From Rheinheimera sp. (GTDB lineage Bacteria > Pseudomonadota > Gammaproteobacteria > Enterobacterales > Alteromonadaceae), in contig NZ_JAVBXS010000018.1 of NCBI RefSeq assembly GCF_030824435.1, forward strand, positions 62,001 through 126,000: a DNA stretch of 64,000 nucleotides. Direction: 5' to 3'. Positions 1-8,859 of the stretch are shown in pieces. The notes beneath the pieces are model-generated. The model saw only the letters and a list, made by a program, of their open reading frames with translations. It was not told the DNA's origin and searched no databases. The position numbers were made by a program, and so were the translations under genes. The stretch's first letter is position 1. Every line of letters begins with the position of its first letter.

Positions 1-1961
1 AACCGGTATTTCACCAGCGCTTTAAAATAAGGGTAACGTTGTTTGGCTTGTTCAGAAGCATCCACAATAGCCTGATAAGCACTGAGATCGGACTGGGGCT
101 TCAGCTGAAAACTACCACTGTGCTGACTGCAACTGTTTTGATAGCTCAGTTTATCCTGCTGCCGGCTAAGCTGATAACAATCCGTTGTCAGCTGCCAGTG
201 ATCAGTGGTGCCGCCCGTGGTGACAACAACCGGCGCTGTGGACTTTTCAGTATCGCTGAACTGCAATTGTGTCACTGTCAGACTCTGGCCTTTGGCCTGA
301 TGCACAGCCAGTGCATCAGTCGCTGTAGGCTGATTGCGCAATACATTCCAGCCCGCAGCCGGCGACATCTGACCATGTACTGTTGCAACTTCGGGCATTG
401 GGCTGCCCCACAGGCTGATATAAAGTTGTAACGGCTCGGCCCCGGCACTTAACTTAAATTGCAAAGCTTGTGCTGTGGCTGTCATGCTGACACCGGCTGG
501 GAAATTCCAGTAGGTTGCAATGCCGGCCTGTGCTGAATCGGCAAAATCAAGCACCAGCAGCTGATTGTCCAGAACGATCAGCTGACGATTTAAAGTTGCA
601 GCAGCGGTTTTTCGGGTTAAAGCCACATAAGAAAAATTGTCTTGTGTGGCAAAACCATCCAGCCGGGTTTCACGCTGGCTGTTTTTAGTTTCCGCCACCA
701 GATGAGGAGCATTCGAACTGCTCCAGCCATAAGCCTGCTCCATACCGGCATAACCATAAGGCCAATAGCCAAAACCCCCCGTCCATTCAATGCCTTTAGC
801 CCAGAGGTATAAACTCATTTCGTCGGCGTGTTTGTGGCCATTGTTTTTAAAATAAGACCAGGCAAGCACTGCATGTAAACTGCTGCCGAACTTTGGCATC
901 TGCTGTTGAAAAACGGCATAACCTGCCACCGGAAACACCGCCAGCGGTGGCTGTGTTTCCGAAGCTGCCCGATACGGCACTTTGACATCGAGTTCAGTAT
1001 TGCCATAACTAGGCACCGACAGATCAGGTCTGGTGATAAGGCGGCTGTATTGTTGTGCTGCCTGATAGAGCTTTGTGATATCGCTGCTGTCGAGCTGATT
1101 CAGCTGCATTAATTTTTCGGTATAACCCAGCAGTTTTTCACCAAAAATATGATAACCAGCGGAATGTTCCAGCACTATCCCTTCGGGCGACAGGTAATAA
1201 GCCAGCTGCTGACGAATGCGGGTGATGGCAATATCACGCAGCTTTTTGGCATCCGGCCTGTCAGCAAAAGCAGTGGCTAACTGTAATAACGCCAGATTCT
1301 GGGTATAACCATGATTGGTTCTGGCGGTATAAAACCTGTCTTCACGCAGCAAAACCGCAGTGTCAGCCAGAAACTCCAGCGCAGCCTGACGCAGTTCAGC
1401 TGCATTATGCAGTTGTTTGTTATCAATGATGTTTAATAACCGCAGCACCACCGACACTCTGGCAGCCACAGCATGGTCGTTGCGAAGGAAAGTTTCAGAA
1501 AAATAACTGTGCCTGTGGTAAGCAAAAAAGTCGGCAAACCGCGCTGCTGCTGTGTCCAGATAATGTTGGCGGTAACTTTGCTGATAAGCTGTCAGCAGCA
1601 CATCTTCCAGCTTCAGGCTGGCAATGGCCAGCTGAAAAGTGGCAGGCCCTTGTTGATGGTCAATGGCAAAACCCCGCAGTGGCAATTGTTGTACAGCAAA
1701 TTCCGGCAAGCTGATATAACCACTCAGAATTTGATCAGCAGTTGCAATCACGTTCTGCTCCCAGGCGGGAACTTCAATGCCAAGCTGCACAGCGGCAAGT
1801 TCGGCCCAAAGTTCTTTTTTCAGGTCCGATGCCAGAGTCCAGTCCCCCTGCGCACTACTTCGGGGATAATACTGATGTTGTAACACTGGCCACCAGATAC
1901 TGATAATAGATAACAGCGCCAATAATATTGAAACAGCAACAACACGCAACAACAGCCACAC
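1..1961 (-). CDS. Heparinase II/III-family polysaccharide lyase (3' part, cut by window edge)
   Basis: An open minus-strand frame runs from about 1961 off the left edge (at least 650 residues) with no stop. The N-terminus is a hydrophobic anchor rich in Leu, Val and Ile. An all-alpha region follows, then at about residues 370-385 a conserved HKHADEMSLYLWAKG stretch, which fits the start of the heparinase II/III catalytic beta-sandwich domain. Such lyases are common in exosortase-associated EPS clusters and probably trim or degrade the polymer in the periplasm; the substrate cannot be read from the sequence. The start is uncertain: GTG at 1961 touches a GGGAG motif, so TTG at 1952 (8-nt spacing) is equally possible. 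It follows the TPR gene by about 10 bp, so the two are probably co-transcribed. Confidence 0.8.
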   Translation of the reverse strand, partial: MWLLLRVVAVSILLALLSIISIWWPVLQHQYYPRSSAQGDWTLASDLKKELWAELAAVQLGIEVPAWEQNVIATADQILSGYISLPEFAVQQLPLRGFAIDHQQGPATFQLAIASLKLEDVLLTAYQQSYRQHYLDTAAARFADFFAYHRHSYFSETFLRNDHAVAARVSVVLRLLNIIDNKQLHNAAELRQAALEFLADTAVLLREDRFYTARTNHGYTQNLALLQLATAFADRPDAKKLRDIAITRIRQQLAYYLSPEGIVLEHSAGYHIFGEKLLGYTEKLMQLNQLDSSDITKLYQAAQQYSRLITRPDLSVPSYGNTELDVKVPYRAASETQPPLAVFPVAGYAVFQQQMPKFGSSLHAVLAWSYFKNNGHKHADEMSLYLWAKGIEWTGGFGYWPYGYAGMEQAYGWSSSNAPHLVAETKNSQRETRLDGFATQDNFSYVALTRKTAAATLNRQLIVLDNQLLVLDFADSAQAGIATYWNFPAGVSMTATAQALQFKLSAGAEPLQLYISLWGSPMPEVATVHGQMSPAAGWNVLRNQPTATDALAVHQAKGQSLTVTQLQFSDTEKSTAPVVVTTGGTTDHWQLTTDCYQLSRQQDKLSYQNSCSQHSGSFQLKPQSDLSAYQAIVDASEQAKQRYPYFKALVKYR

Positions 1962-1971
1962 TCCCGTTAAT

Positions 1972-2652
1972 TTATAAAACAATACCTTTTGTTTTTAATT
2001 TTCTTTTTAAACCCTGTAGCTGATAACCACTTTTATAAGCAATATCGGCCTGGCTTTTGGCCGCGGCATAATCACCTTTATCAAATAACAACAGACCATA
2101 GTTGTAATTAATTTCAATTTTGTTTTTTGTCAGTTTTAAAGCACTTTGATAATGCTGCTCGGCCTCAGCAAGTTTGCCGCTTAAATGCAGATGGGTCGCA
2201 TAAATGGCATAAACCAAACCGTCTTTGGGCTGAAAATATAACGCCCTTTTAAAATAACATTCAGGTGTATATACCCCGTTAAAAGCTGCTTTGCCTTTTA
2301 ATCTGGCGTATTTGGACATGGCCACCAAAGCTCTGTGGTAATTGGGAATGGCCCGCAAGGTATAGTCGATATCGCGCATCAGATTGGCATCTCTGGAGCC
2401 TTTAACCAGTTGCTCTACTTCGCGGGTAAAATGCGCATTCAGCACTATTGGCAATTTATCGGCATGTTGTGGGTTACTGGCATCATAAGGGCCATAACCC
2501 CGTGCGCCGTTATCCAGCGGTTTACCGGTCTGAATACCACAATTTACATTGTCTCTGCTTTCAGCCCGCACCTGAGTTGTGGCCAAACAGCAAAGACCCG
2601 CTATCAACACAAAAAACACCAATAATGGCTGGCGATGAACAATAACACGCAT
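1972..2652 (-). CDS. Secreted TPR-repeat protein
   Basis: A 226-residue protein with an N-terminal signal peptide (hydrophobic core around residues 8-25, ending near VRAES). The C-terminal half holds tetratricopeptide-like helices: a YFKRALYFQPKDGLVYAIYA unit, then AEAEQHYQSALKL and NYGLLLFDKGDYAAAKSQADIAY. It probably acts as a periplasmic scaffold for EPS assembly; no enzymatic motif is visible. I start it at ATG 2652 rather than an upstream alternative start at 2685, because AGGA lies 6-7 nt before this ATG and the signal peptide begins cleanly there. It is divergent from the glycosyltransferase and lies just upstream of the heparinase-like gene. Confidence 0.75.
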   Translation of the reverse strand: MRVIVHRQPLLVFFVLIAGLCCLATTQVRAESRDNVNCGIQTGKPLDNGARGYGPYDASNPQHADKLPIVLNAHFTREVEQLVKGSRDANLMRDIDYTLRAIPNYHRALVAMSKYARLKGKAAFNGVYTPECYFKRALYFQPKDGLVYAIYATHLHLSGKLAEAEQHYQSALKLTKNKIEINYNYGLLLFDKGDYAAAKSQADIAYKSGYQLQGLKRKLKTKGIVL

Positions 2653-2776
2653 AACATTTCCTTGATGTGTTGTAGCAAAACACATTGTTATTTAACGGTG
2701 TTTTACTATTCGTCTTGCCCTGAAGAAGAGTGAAAGATTAATATAACGGCCTTACTTTGTCAGCCAGAAGTTAACC

Positions 2777-4033
2777 GTGAATAAATCCCTGCTTTATATC
2801 GCCTATCATTTCCCGCCTATTCAGGTCAGCAGTGGTGTACACCGTACTCTGGCATTCAGCCGTTATCTGGCAGAACATGACTGGGATGTCACAGTGTTAA
2901 CTGTCGACAGCAAAGCTTATCAGCAAATTAACAAAGCACAGCAGGATTTTATTCCGGCGAATATCAACGTTGTCCGCGCTTATGCCCGTGATACGGCAAG
3001 GCATTTCACCATCAAAGGCCGTTATCTGGGTTGGATGGCGTTACCCGATCGTTGGCAAAGCTGGATTCTGGGTGGAGTAATCAGCGGGCTTAAGCAAATC
3101 AGAAAACATAAACCTGCTGTGATCTTAAGCACTTATCCTATAGCTTCGGCCCATATCATTGGTTATTTATTGCATAAAATCAGCGGCATTCCCTGGGTCG
3201 CTGACTTACGCGACCCGATGTTGCAGCAAGGTTATCCGTCAAATCCGGCCCAACGTAAAATTTTTGCCTGGATAGAGCAAAAAATTGTCAAACACTGCCA
3301 GAAGGTATTGCTTACAAGCCCGGGCGCTGTGGCACTGTATCGCGAGCGTTATCCGCATAGCAGCGCCGACTTCTGGCAATTGATACCCAATGGTTATGAC
3401 AGTGCTATGTTTGAAGCCTTACCCGTTGAGCTGCAACAACCTAAAGTATCACAACCAGATAAACCGCTGGTTATGTTGCACAGCGGCACTATCTACCCGA
3501 GTGAACGCGACCCGGCGGCGCTGTTTCAGGCGTTAGCTGAGCTTAAACAACAAGATGCACAGTTTGCTCAAAAATTTCAGCTGATATTAAGGGCAACTGG
3601 CCACGACGACTTATTTGCACCGCAATTATTAAAGTGGCAAATCAACGATATAGTACAGCTTGCGCCAAGCGTGGGTTATCTGGCAGCTTTAACCGAAATG
3701 TTTGAAGTGGATGCTTTATTGTTGCTGCAGGCCGCTAACTGTAATTATCAGACACCAGCCAAAGCCTATGAATATTTGCGGGCCCGCCGCCCCGTATTGG
3801 CCTTAACACCAGCCGAAAGTGATACTGCAGCACTGGTACAAAAAAGTGGAGTGGCCACCATAGCGCCGCTGGATGATGTAACACAAATTAAAACTGCCTT
3901 ATTAAATTTGTTGGAAAAGGCCAGTCAGCAACAGCTGCAGTACCTTAGCGACGACGAAATGCAGCTGCATTCCAGGCAGTTTCAGGCGGCACAGCTGGAA
4001 ACATTGCTGGGCAAAATTGCGGAAAAACGGTAA
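2777..4033 (+). CDS. GT4-like glycosyltransferase, EPS cluster
   Basis: A 418-residue cytoplasmic glycosyltransferase of the GT-B fold. The N-terminal Rossmann half opens with IAYHFPPIQVSSGVHRTLAF (about residues 8-27), typical of GT4 enzymes (PPxxxGG-like loop). The C-terminal half has a HSGTIYP strand (about 235) and a KAYEYLRARRPVLAL donor-binding region (about 334-348). It probably adds one sugar to the lipid-linked repeat unit of the exopolysaccharide. The start is GTG at 2777 with only a weak purine-rich stretch upstream. It leads a plus-strand run (glycosyltransferase, amidotransferase, deacetylase, two FemAB-like genes). The particular sugar cannot be inferred. Confidence 0.85.
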   Translation: MNKSLLYIAYHFPPIQVSSGVHRTLAFSRYLAEHDWDVTVLTVDSKAYQQINKAQQDFIPANINVVRAYARDTARHFTIKGRYLGWMALPDRWQSWILGGVISGLKQIRKHKPAVILSTYPIASAHIIGYLLHKISGIPWVADLRDPMLQQGYPSNPAQRKIFAWIEQKIVKHCQKVLLTSPGAVALYRERYPHSSADFWQLIPNGYDSAMFEALPVELQQPKVSQPDKPLVMLHSGTIYPSERDPAALFQALAELKQQDAQFAQKFQLILRATGHDDLFAPQLLKWQINDIVQLAPSVGYLAALTEMFEVDALLLLQAANCNYQTPAKAYEYLRARRPVLALTPAESDTAALVQKSGVATIAPLDDVTQIKTALLNLLEKASQQQLQYLSDDEMQLHSRQFQAAQLETLLGKIAEKR

Positions 4034-4075
4034 CTTAACCTCACCACGACAGTCGTACAGGGATTTTGCAACAAG

Positions 4076-5842
4076 ATGTGGACTTATATTCCTTCCGGTC
4101 AAACCACCGGCAATTACAACGAATTTTGTTTTAGCCAGACTACACCACAAGCACAAAACCGGCAGTTAAAGGTGCAGCTGCAAGACTGTAGTTATGCGGA
4201 AAATGACGCCGGTATTTTATTGCTGAGCGGCAGAGTGCGCCCTTATGGCCAGGACTACAGCACAACTACCGACATCCACTGGTTATTGTTATTGTTGCAG
4301 CAACAGCCCGAACAGTATTATGGCCGGATTGCCGGCTTTTTCAGCGCCGTTTATTTGTGTAAACATAAAGGCGATATCCGGATTTTTAATGACCATGTTG
4401 GCGCTGTGCCACTTTATGCCGACTGGCATCAGGCAGATTTATGGTGGATTGGCAGCAGTTTACGCCAGGCTCCTCAGCAACAACTGTCAGCACAAGCTAT
4501 TTATCATTATTTTTTCTATCATTGCATTCCGTCAGAACTCAGTGTTTATCAAAATGTGCAAAAACTGGCACCAGGTACTGAGCTCTGTTTGTCGCCCAAA
4601 GGCCAAAGCACATTTGTGCTGCGTTATAACCCAAATTATCAATACAGTAACCAGACTACAACACAGCTGCAGCAACAATGCCGTGTGCTGGTGGAACAGG
4701 CAGTACAACGTAATATCAGCGCCAATGCCGGTGCTTTTTTAAGTGGTGGCCTCGACAGCTCAACTGTCAGTGGTTATTTTGCCCGCCATCAACCAGAGGC
4801 CCGCACTTTTTCTATAGGTTTTGACGCCAAAGGTTATGACGAAACCGAATATGCGCTGATCACCGCCAAACATTTTGCCACCCGGCATCAGGTGCATTAC
4901 CTGCAGCCGGAAGAAATAGTGCAGAACTTTGTCACTGTTGCCACCGCCTTTGAAGAACCGTTTGGCAATTCGTCTGCCATGGCCGCTTTTATTTGCGCCG
5001 GAGTGGCCAAACAACAAGGTGTTGAAGTGATGTTGGCCGGTGACGGTGGTGATGAAATATTTGCCGGCAACGAACGTTACGCCAAACAAAAAACCTTTGA
5101 GTTGTATACCAAGGTGCCTAAAGCGCTGAAATGCCCGCTGGAACTGCTATTACAAAGTTCCGTTGGCAAAATACCGGGGTTTAGCAAAGCCCGCAGTTAT
5201 ATTGATCAGGCTAATGTGCCGCTGCCAGACCGGCTGGACAGTTATAACTTCTTAAACCGTTTTGACCCTCAAGAAATGTTCTGCAGTGAATTTTTGCAGC
5301 AGGTTGACATGCAGCAACCTGCCGCAGCCAAAAGACAAAGGTATCAGCAGTGTCAAAGTACAGATCCGGTTGAACGTATGATGTTCCTCGACTGGAAATT
5401 TACGCTGGCAGACAACGATTTAGTCAAAGTAAATACCATGTGCCACAGTGCCGGCGTTCAGGTACGCTATCCGCTGTTTGAAAAAGAACTGGTGGATTTT
5501 AGCTGTACAGTACCGGCCGCCGTCAAATTACCGGGCAAAGCGCTGCGTGACTTTTATAAACAAAGTTTTAGCGGTTTTTTACCAGAGGCCACCATCACGA
5601 AGAGCAAACATGGTTTTGGTTTGCCTTTTGGCGTCTGGATGAAACAACAACCGGCGTTGCAACAACTGACTGAACAATGTTTAAGCCGGTTAAAACAACG
5701 GGGTATTGTTAAAGCGGAGTTTATTGATAAAGCCATACAAACATATCAGAGTGGTCACGCCGGTTATTATGGTGAGTTGATCTGGATTATGGTGGTATTG
5801 GATTTATGGTTAGACAGCAGAGGATTTGACCAGTTATGTTAA
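4076..5842 (+). CDS. Asparagine synthase-like amidotransferase lacking the glutaminase Cys
   Basis: A 588-residue AsnB-like protein. The C-terminal synthase domain is intact: the PP-loop SGGLDSS (about residues 223-229) binds ATP pyrophosphate, and GDGGDEIFAGN (about 321-331) is the second conserved block. The N-terminal class II glutaminase fold is recognisable (LLLSGRVRPYG, FNDHVGAVPLY), but the protein begins MWTYIPSG instead of MCGI, so the catalytic Cys2 is absent. Relatives in exosortase clusters are annotated as XrtA-associated amidotransferases. By inference it uses free ammonia or another nucleophile to modify a sugar or carboxylate of the EPS. Its stop overlaps the deacetylase start by 7 nt, which implies co-translation. 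Confidence 0.85.
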   Translation: MWTYIPSGQTTGNYNEFCFSQTTPQAQNRQLKVQLQDCSYAENDAGILLLSGRVRPYGQDYSTTTDIHWLLLLLQQQPEQYYGRIAGFFSAVYLCKHKGDIRIFNDHVGAVPLYADWHQADLWWIGSSLRQAPQQQLSAQAIYHYFFYHCIPSELSVYQNVQKLAPGTELCLSPKGQSTFVLRYNPNYQYSNQTTTQLQQQCRVLVEQAVQRNISANAGAFLSGGLDSSTVSGYFARHQPEARTFSIGFDAKGYDETEYALITAKHFATRHQVHYLQPEEIVQNFVTVATAFEEPFGNSSAMAAFICAGVAKQQGVEVMLAGDGGDEIFAGNERYAKQKTFELYTKVPKALKCPLELLLQSSVGKIPGFSKARSYIDQANVPLPDRLDSYNFLNRFDPQEMFCSEFLQQVDMQQPAAAKRQRYQQCQSTDPVERMMFLDWKFTLADNDLVKVNTMCHSAGVQVRYPLFEKELVDFSCTVPAAVKLPGKALRDFYKQSFSGFLPEATITKSKHGFGLPFGVWMKQQPALQQLTEQCLSRLKQRGIVKAEFIDKAIQTYQSGHAGYYGELIWIMVVLDLWLDSRGFDQLC

Positions 5843-6768
5843 GCCAGCTGTTGTCTTTCGGTGGCCGCCTGCTTGGCCGCGGTAAATTATCTATTTTAAT
5901 TTACCATCAGGTGCTGGCTGAGTTTGACCCTATGCGCCCTACTGAGCCCACCGCTGCTGCTTTTGAATGGCAAATGCAGTTATTGGCGCGTTATTTTACG
6001 CCTTTGTCATTAACTGAAGCGGTAGAGCATTTAAAAAACAATACCTTACCTGCCAACGCTGTCTGCGTCACCTTTGATGATGGTTATCTGAATAACCTGA
6101 CAGTGGCACAGCCTATTCTGGCAAAATATAACATTCCGGCCACTGTTTATGTCGCCACCGCCTTTAGTCAGGGCAATAATATGTGGAACGACCGTATTAT
6201 TGATTTATGCGGCGACCCAAAGCGCACTGAGCTGAACACAACCCAGGGCACAACAATGCTGCACGACTGGCCAAGTCGGCTTGCTGCGGCGCAGCAGTTG
6301 TTGAAACAGCTGAAATATTTACCTGTTGCTGAGCGGCTGCAGGCTGTAGACCAGCTATATCAGCTGAATAATGCCACTGAATATGCAGCAAAAATGATGA
6401 CTCCGATTCAGGTGCAACAACTTGCCGCAACTGGTGTGACTATTGGCGCTCACACCCATAACCACCCTATTCTGAAAAGTCTGGATGCCAAAGCACAACA
6501 ACAGGAAATTCTGCAAAGTAAAACGCTGCTGGAGCAGCTACTGCAGCAGAAAATTGAACATTTTGCTTATCCAAATGGTGTTGCTGGCCGTGACTTTGAC
6601 GAAATTGCGGTGAACTGGGTACAACAAGCGGGTTTTACTTCGGCCGTTGTCACAGACTGGGGCTATTCCACCGCCAGTACCCCATTGCTAAAGCTTAAAC
6701 GTTTTACGCCGTGGGATAATCAACCGCTGAAATTTCACCTTCGTTTGCTAAAAAACTACCTGCCATGA
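5836..6768 (+). CDS. Polysaccharide deacetylase (NodB homology domain)
   Basis: A 310-residue carbohydrate esterase family 4-type protein. The NodB signature TFDDGY is at residues 79-84 (catalytic and metal-binding Asp pair). A second motif, GAHTHNHPIL, at about residues 203-212 supplies the metal-binding His residues. ILIYHQVL near residue 20 matches the usual N-terminal strand of exosortase-associated deacetylases. There is no clear signal peptide, so it may act on a lipid-linked precursor in the cytoplasm. It likely removes N-acetyl groups from amino sugars, creating free amines that neighbouring transferases could use; that link is inference. It overlaps genes on both sides (7 nt and 4 nt) and is part of one operon. 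Confidence 0.87.
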   Translation: MLSQLLSFGGRLLGRGKLSILIYHQVLAEFDPMRPTEPTAAAFEWQMQLLARYFTPLSLTEAVEHLKNNTLPANAVCVTFDDGYLNNLTVAQPILAKYNIPATVYVATAFSQGNNMWNDRIIDLCGDPKRTELNTTQGTTMLHDWPSRLAAAQQLLKQLKYLPVAERLQAVDQLYQLNNATEYAAKMMTPIQVQQLAATGVTIGAHTHNHPILKSLDAKAQQQEILQSKTLLEQLLQQKIEHFAYPNGVAGRDFDEIAVNWVQQAGFTSAVVTDWGYSTASTPLLKLKRFTPWDNQPLKFHLRLLKNYLP

Positions 6769-7805
6769 GCACTGTGACAAAACATTGGGTGATCAAAGCT
6801 GCAAATGATATTCAAGCCGAAGATTTTGTAGCTTGGCAGCAGATTGTTGCAGAACAACACAGCGGCAATCTGATGTTAAGCGGTACTTTTATCAGTCAAT
6901 TACTGCAGACATTCAGCAAACAGCATTATCTGGCCATTGGTTACATCGGTACTGAAATTCGTATGATGTTGGTGTTGCAAAAGCGCCGGGCCGGGATCTG
7001 GGAATTGGCGCAATTGTCTCAAGCGCAGTCGGCATTGGTGGTTGGCACTTTACATGAAAAACCCGATTTGGCAGCCTTACTCCAGGCTTTACCTGGTCTG
7101 GTATTAAGGCTGGATTTTTTTTGTTTAGATCCGCTTGATCATCCGGCGCTGATCGATGCATTAAAGACACATTCGTTAGAAGAATCCATGAAAAATATCA
7201 GAGTCAATTGCACTGAAGCTTTCAGTGATTATTGGCAAAGCCGTAGTAAAAACTTGCGGAAGAATATCAACAGATATGAAAACAGACTGATCTCAGAAGG
7301 CAAAGAGGCCAGATTTGTCTTCCATACTGACCCCCATGCCATATCCTGCGCCGTTGATCGTTATGGGATGCTCGAAAGCAGAGGCTGGAAAGGAAAAAAT
7401 GGCACCGCTTTACATCCTTGTAATCTTCAGGGCACTTTTTATCAGAATTATCTGACCAAACTTGCAGAAAACAGACAGGCGTTGGTGGTAGAGTTCTATC
7501 TGAACGACAGCTTGGCTGCTTCTAGACTCTGTTGTTTTAATTCAGAAATTTTTATTATTTTAAAGACCAGTTATGACGAAGAATTAAGGGCTTTTGCGCC
7601 AGGCCGTTTGTTGCTCAAAGCTGTTATTCAATATGTAGCACAGCAGAAAATCTCAGCGCTGATTGATTTTTATACCCATGCCACAGAAGAACAGATCGAT
7701 TGGGCGACTGATGTCAGGCCTATGTATAACGGTAGTTATTATCGTTTTGCACTGCTGAAAAAACTGGATTTATGGCTAACCAGTCTGAAAAGGCGGTTGC
7801 AGTGA
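6765..7805 (+). CDS. FemAB/GNAT-fold acyltransferase, EPS cluster (first copy)
   Basis: A 346-residue protein with the acetyltransferase fold found in FemAB and BioF2-like proteins. A Lys/Arg-rich helix (WQSRSKNLRKNINRYENRL, about residues 156-174) precedes a RFVFHTDP strand, and the C-terminal GNAT core contains LVVEFYLNDSLAASRLCCF and APGRLLLKAVIQY. Members near exosortase genes are thought to transfer an acyl or aminoacyl group to the EPS or its precursor; donor and acceptor are unknown. It starts within an ATGA overlap with the deacetylase and is followed by a second, divergent copy of the same fold. Confidence 0.72.
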   Translation: MSTVTKHWVIKAANDIQAEDFVAWQQIVAEQHSGNLMLSGTFISQLLQTFSKQHYLAIGYIGTEIRMMLVLQKRRAGIWELAQLSQAQSALVVGTLHEKPDLAALLQALPGLVLRLDFFCLDPLDHPALIDALKTHSLEESMKNIRVNCTEAFSDYWQSRSKNLRKNINRYENRLISEGKEARFVFHTDPHAISCAVDRYGMLESRGWKGKNGTALHPCNLQGTFYQNYLTKLAENRQALVVEFYLNDSLAASRLCCFNSEIFIILKTSYDEELRAFAPGRLLLKAVIQYVAQQKISALIDFYTHATEEQIDWATDVRPMYNGSYYRFALLKKLDLWLTSLKRRLQ

Positions 7806-8851
7806 AACCACAGATCCAGAATCATTACCAGCAAGTCAAAGATCTCAACCTTTTCGCCGGGCAACAAACGTCGTTCTTTGCGCAAGCAGAATGGTTTTAC
7901 CGTTTTGAACAAGCGATCGCTAACACTGGCGAACCACGCTGGTTTATTCAGCAACCCACTCAGGATCAGACATTATGCTTTCCTGCTTTGGCACTGCCCG
8001 CCAAAAAAGGCCAAGGTCGGCAATTACAGGGGATGAGTAATTATTACAGCCCCTATTTTGATCTGATGGCAAAGGCGCCCTATTCAGAGCAGCAGTTAGT
8101 GGATTTTTTTGCGGCCTTTAGACATGAGTTAAAAACATATGACACTTTAAATATTGTGCCTTGTCTGGCAGACAAAGCCGAACTTTGGTGTAAAGCCTTA
8201 CGGCAAATCGGTTTTCACAGCCATATTTATCAACATTCGACGAACTGGTATCACCCGGATATTAAAGATTTAGATGATTTCTGGGCGAAAAGACCGAGCC
8301 GTTTACGCCATACATTACAACGTAAGAAAGAAAAAACCCTGCATTCAGGCCAGTATAGTTGCCATATTTTCAGTACCGGCAGTCGTCAGCAGTTATGGCA
8401 ATTTTTAATTGACTACCATCATTGTTACCGCAACAGCTGGAAAAATGTCGAACCTAATCCCGGTTTTATTGACGCCATTGCTGAACTCGCCTGGCAACAA
8501 GGCAAACTGCGTCTTGGTATTGTTTATCATCTGGATAAACCGGTGGCAGCACAAATCTGGTTTAGTGAAGGGTCAACAGCCAGTATTTTTAAACTGGCCC
8601 ATGACAAGGCCTATACCAAACATAGTGTCGGCACAGTATTAACCTCAGTGCTGGCAGAACATGTGATAAGCCAGGACAAAATATCCTGTTTGGATTTTTT
8701 AACCGGAGATGATGACTATAAACAGGACTGGATGACCCATAAAAGGCCTCTTTATGGTGTACAAAGTTGCAATTTAACCAGTATGTACGGTTTGTCAGCG
8801 GCCTTACGGAACGAGTTTTCCAAATTAAAACATCAGTTTTTTAAACGTTAA
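7802..8851 (+). CDS. FemAB/GNAT-fold acyltransferase, EPS cluster (second copy)
   Basis: A second FemAB-like protein of about 350 residues. It has the same order as its neighbour: a basic helix (FWAKRPSRLRHTLQRKKEK), a CHIFSTGS strand, then a GNAT-like core with KLRLGIVYHLDKPVAAQIWF and LDFLTGDDDYKQDWM near the end. Sequence identity between the two copies looks low, so they probably use different substrates. I favour GTG at 7802, which overlaps the upstream stop as GTGA and has AAGGCGG 6-7 nt before it. An ATG at 7772 would add 10 residues but has a poor ribosome site. The 3' end faces the DegT-like gene with an 8-bp gap. Confidence 0.72.
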   Translation: MKPQIQNHYQQVKDLNLFAGQQTSFFAQAEWFYRFEQAIANTGEPRWFIQQPTQDQTLCFPALALPAKKGQGRQLQGMSNYYSPYFDLMAKAPYSEQQLVDFFAAFRHELKTYDTLNIVPCLADKAELWCKALRQIGFHSHIYQHSTNWYHPDIKDLDDFWAKRPSRLRHTLQRKKEKTLHSGQYSCHIFSTGSRQQLWQFLIDYHHCYRNSWKNVEPNPGFIDAIAELAWQQGKLRLGIVYHLDKPVAAQIWFSEGSTASIFKLAHDKAYTKHSVGTVLTSVLAEHVISQDKISCLDFLTGDDDYKQDWMTHKRPLYGVQSCNLTSMYGLSAALRNEFSKLKHQFFKR

Positions 8852-8859
8852 ATCTGCAA

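Noticed and set aside
39-1883. Plus-strand open frames in the left 1.9 kb
   Set aside because: They lie opposite the continuous heparinase-like frame on the minus strand, have no domain pattern or good ribosome site, and are antisense shadows.
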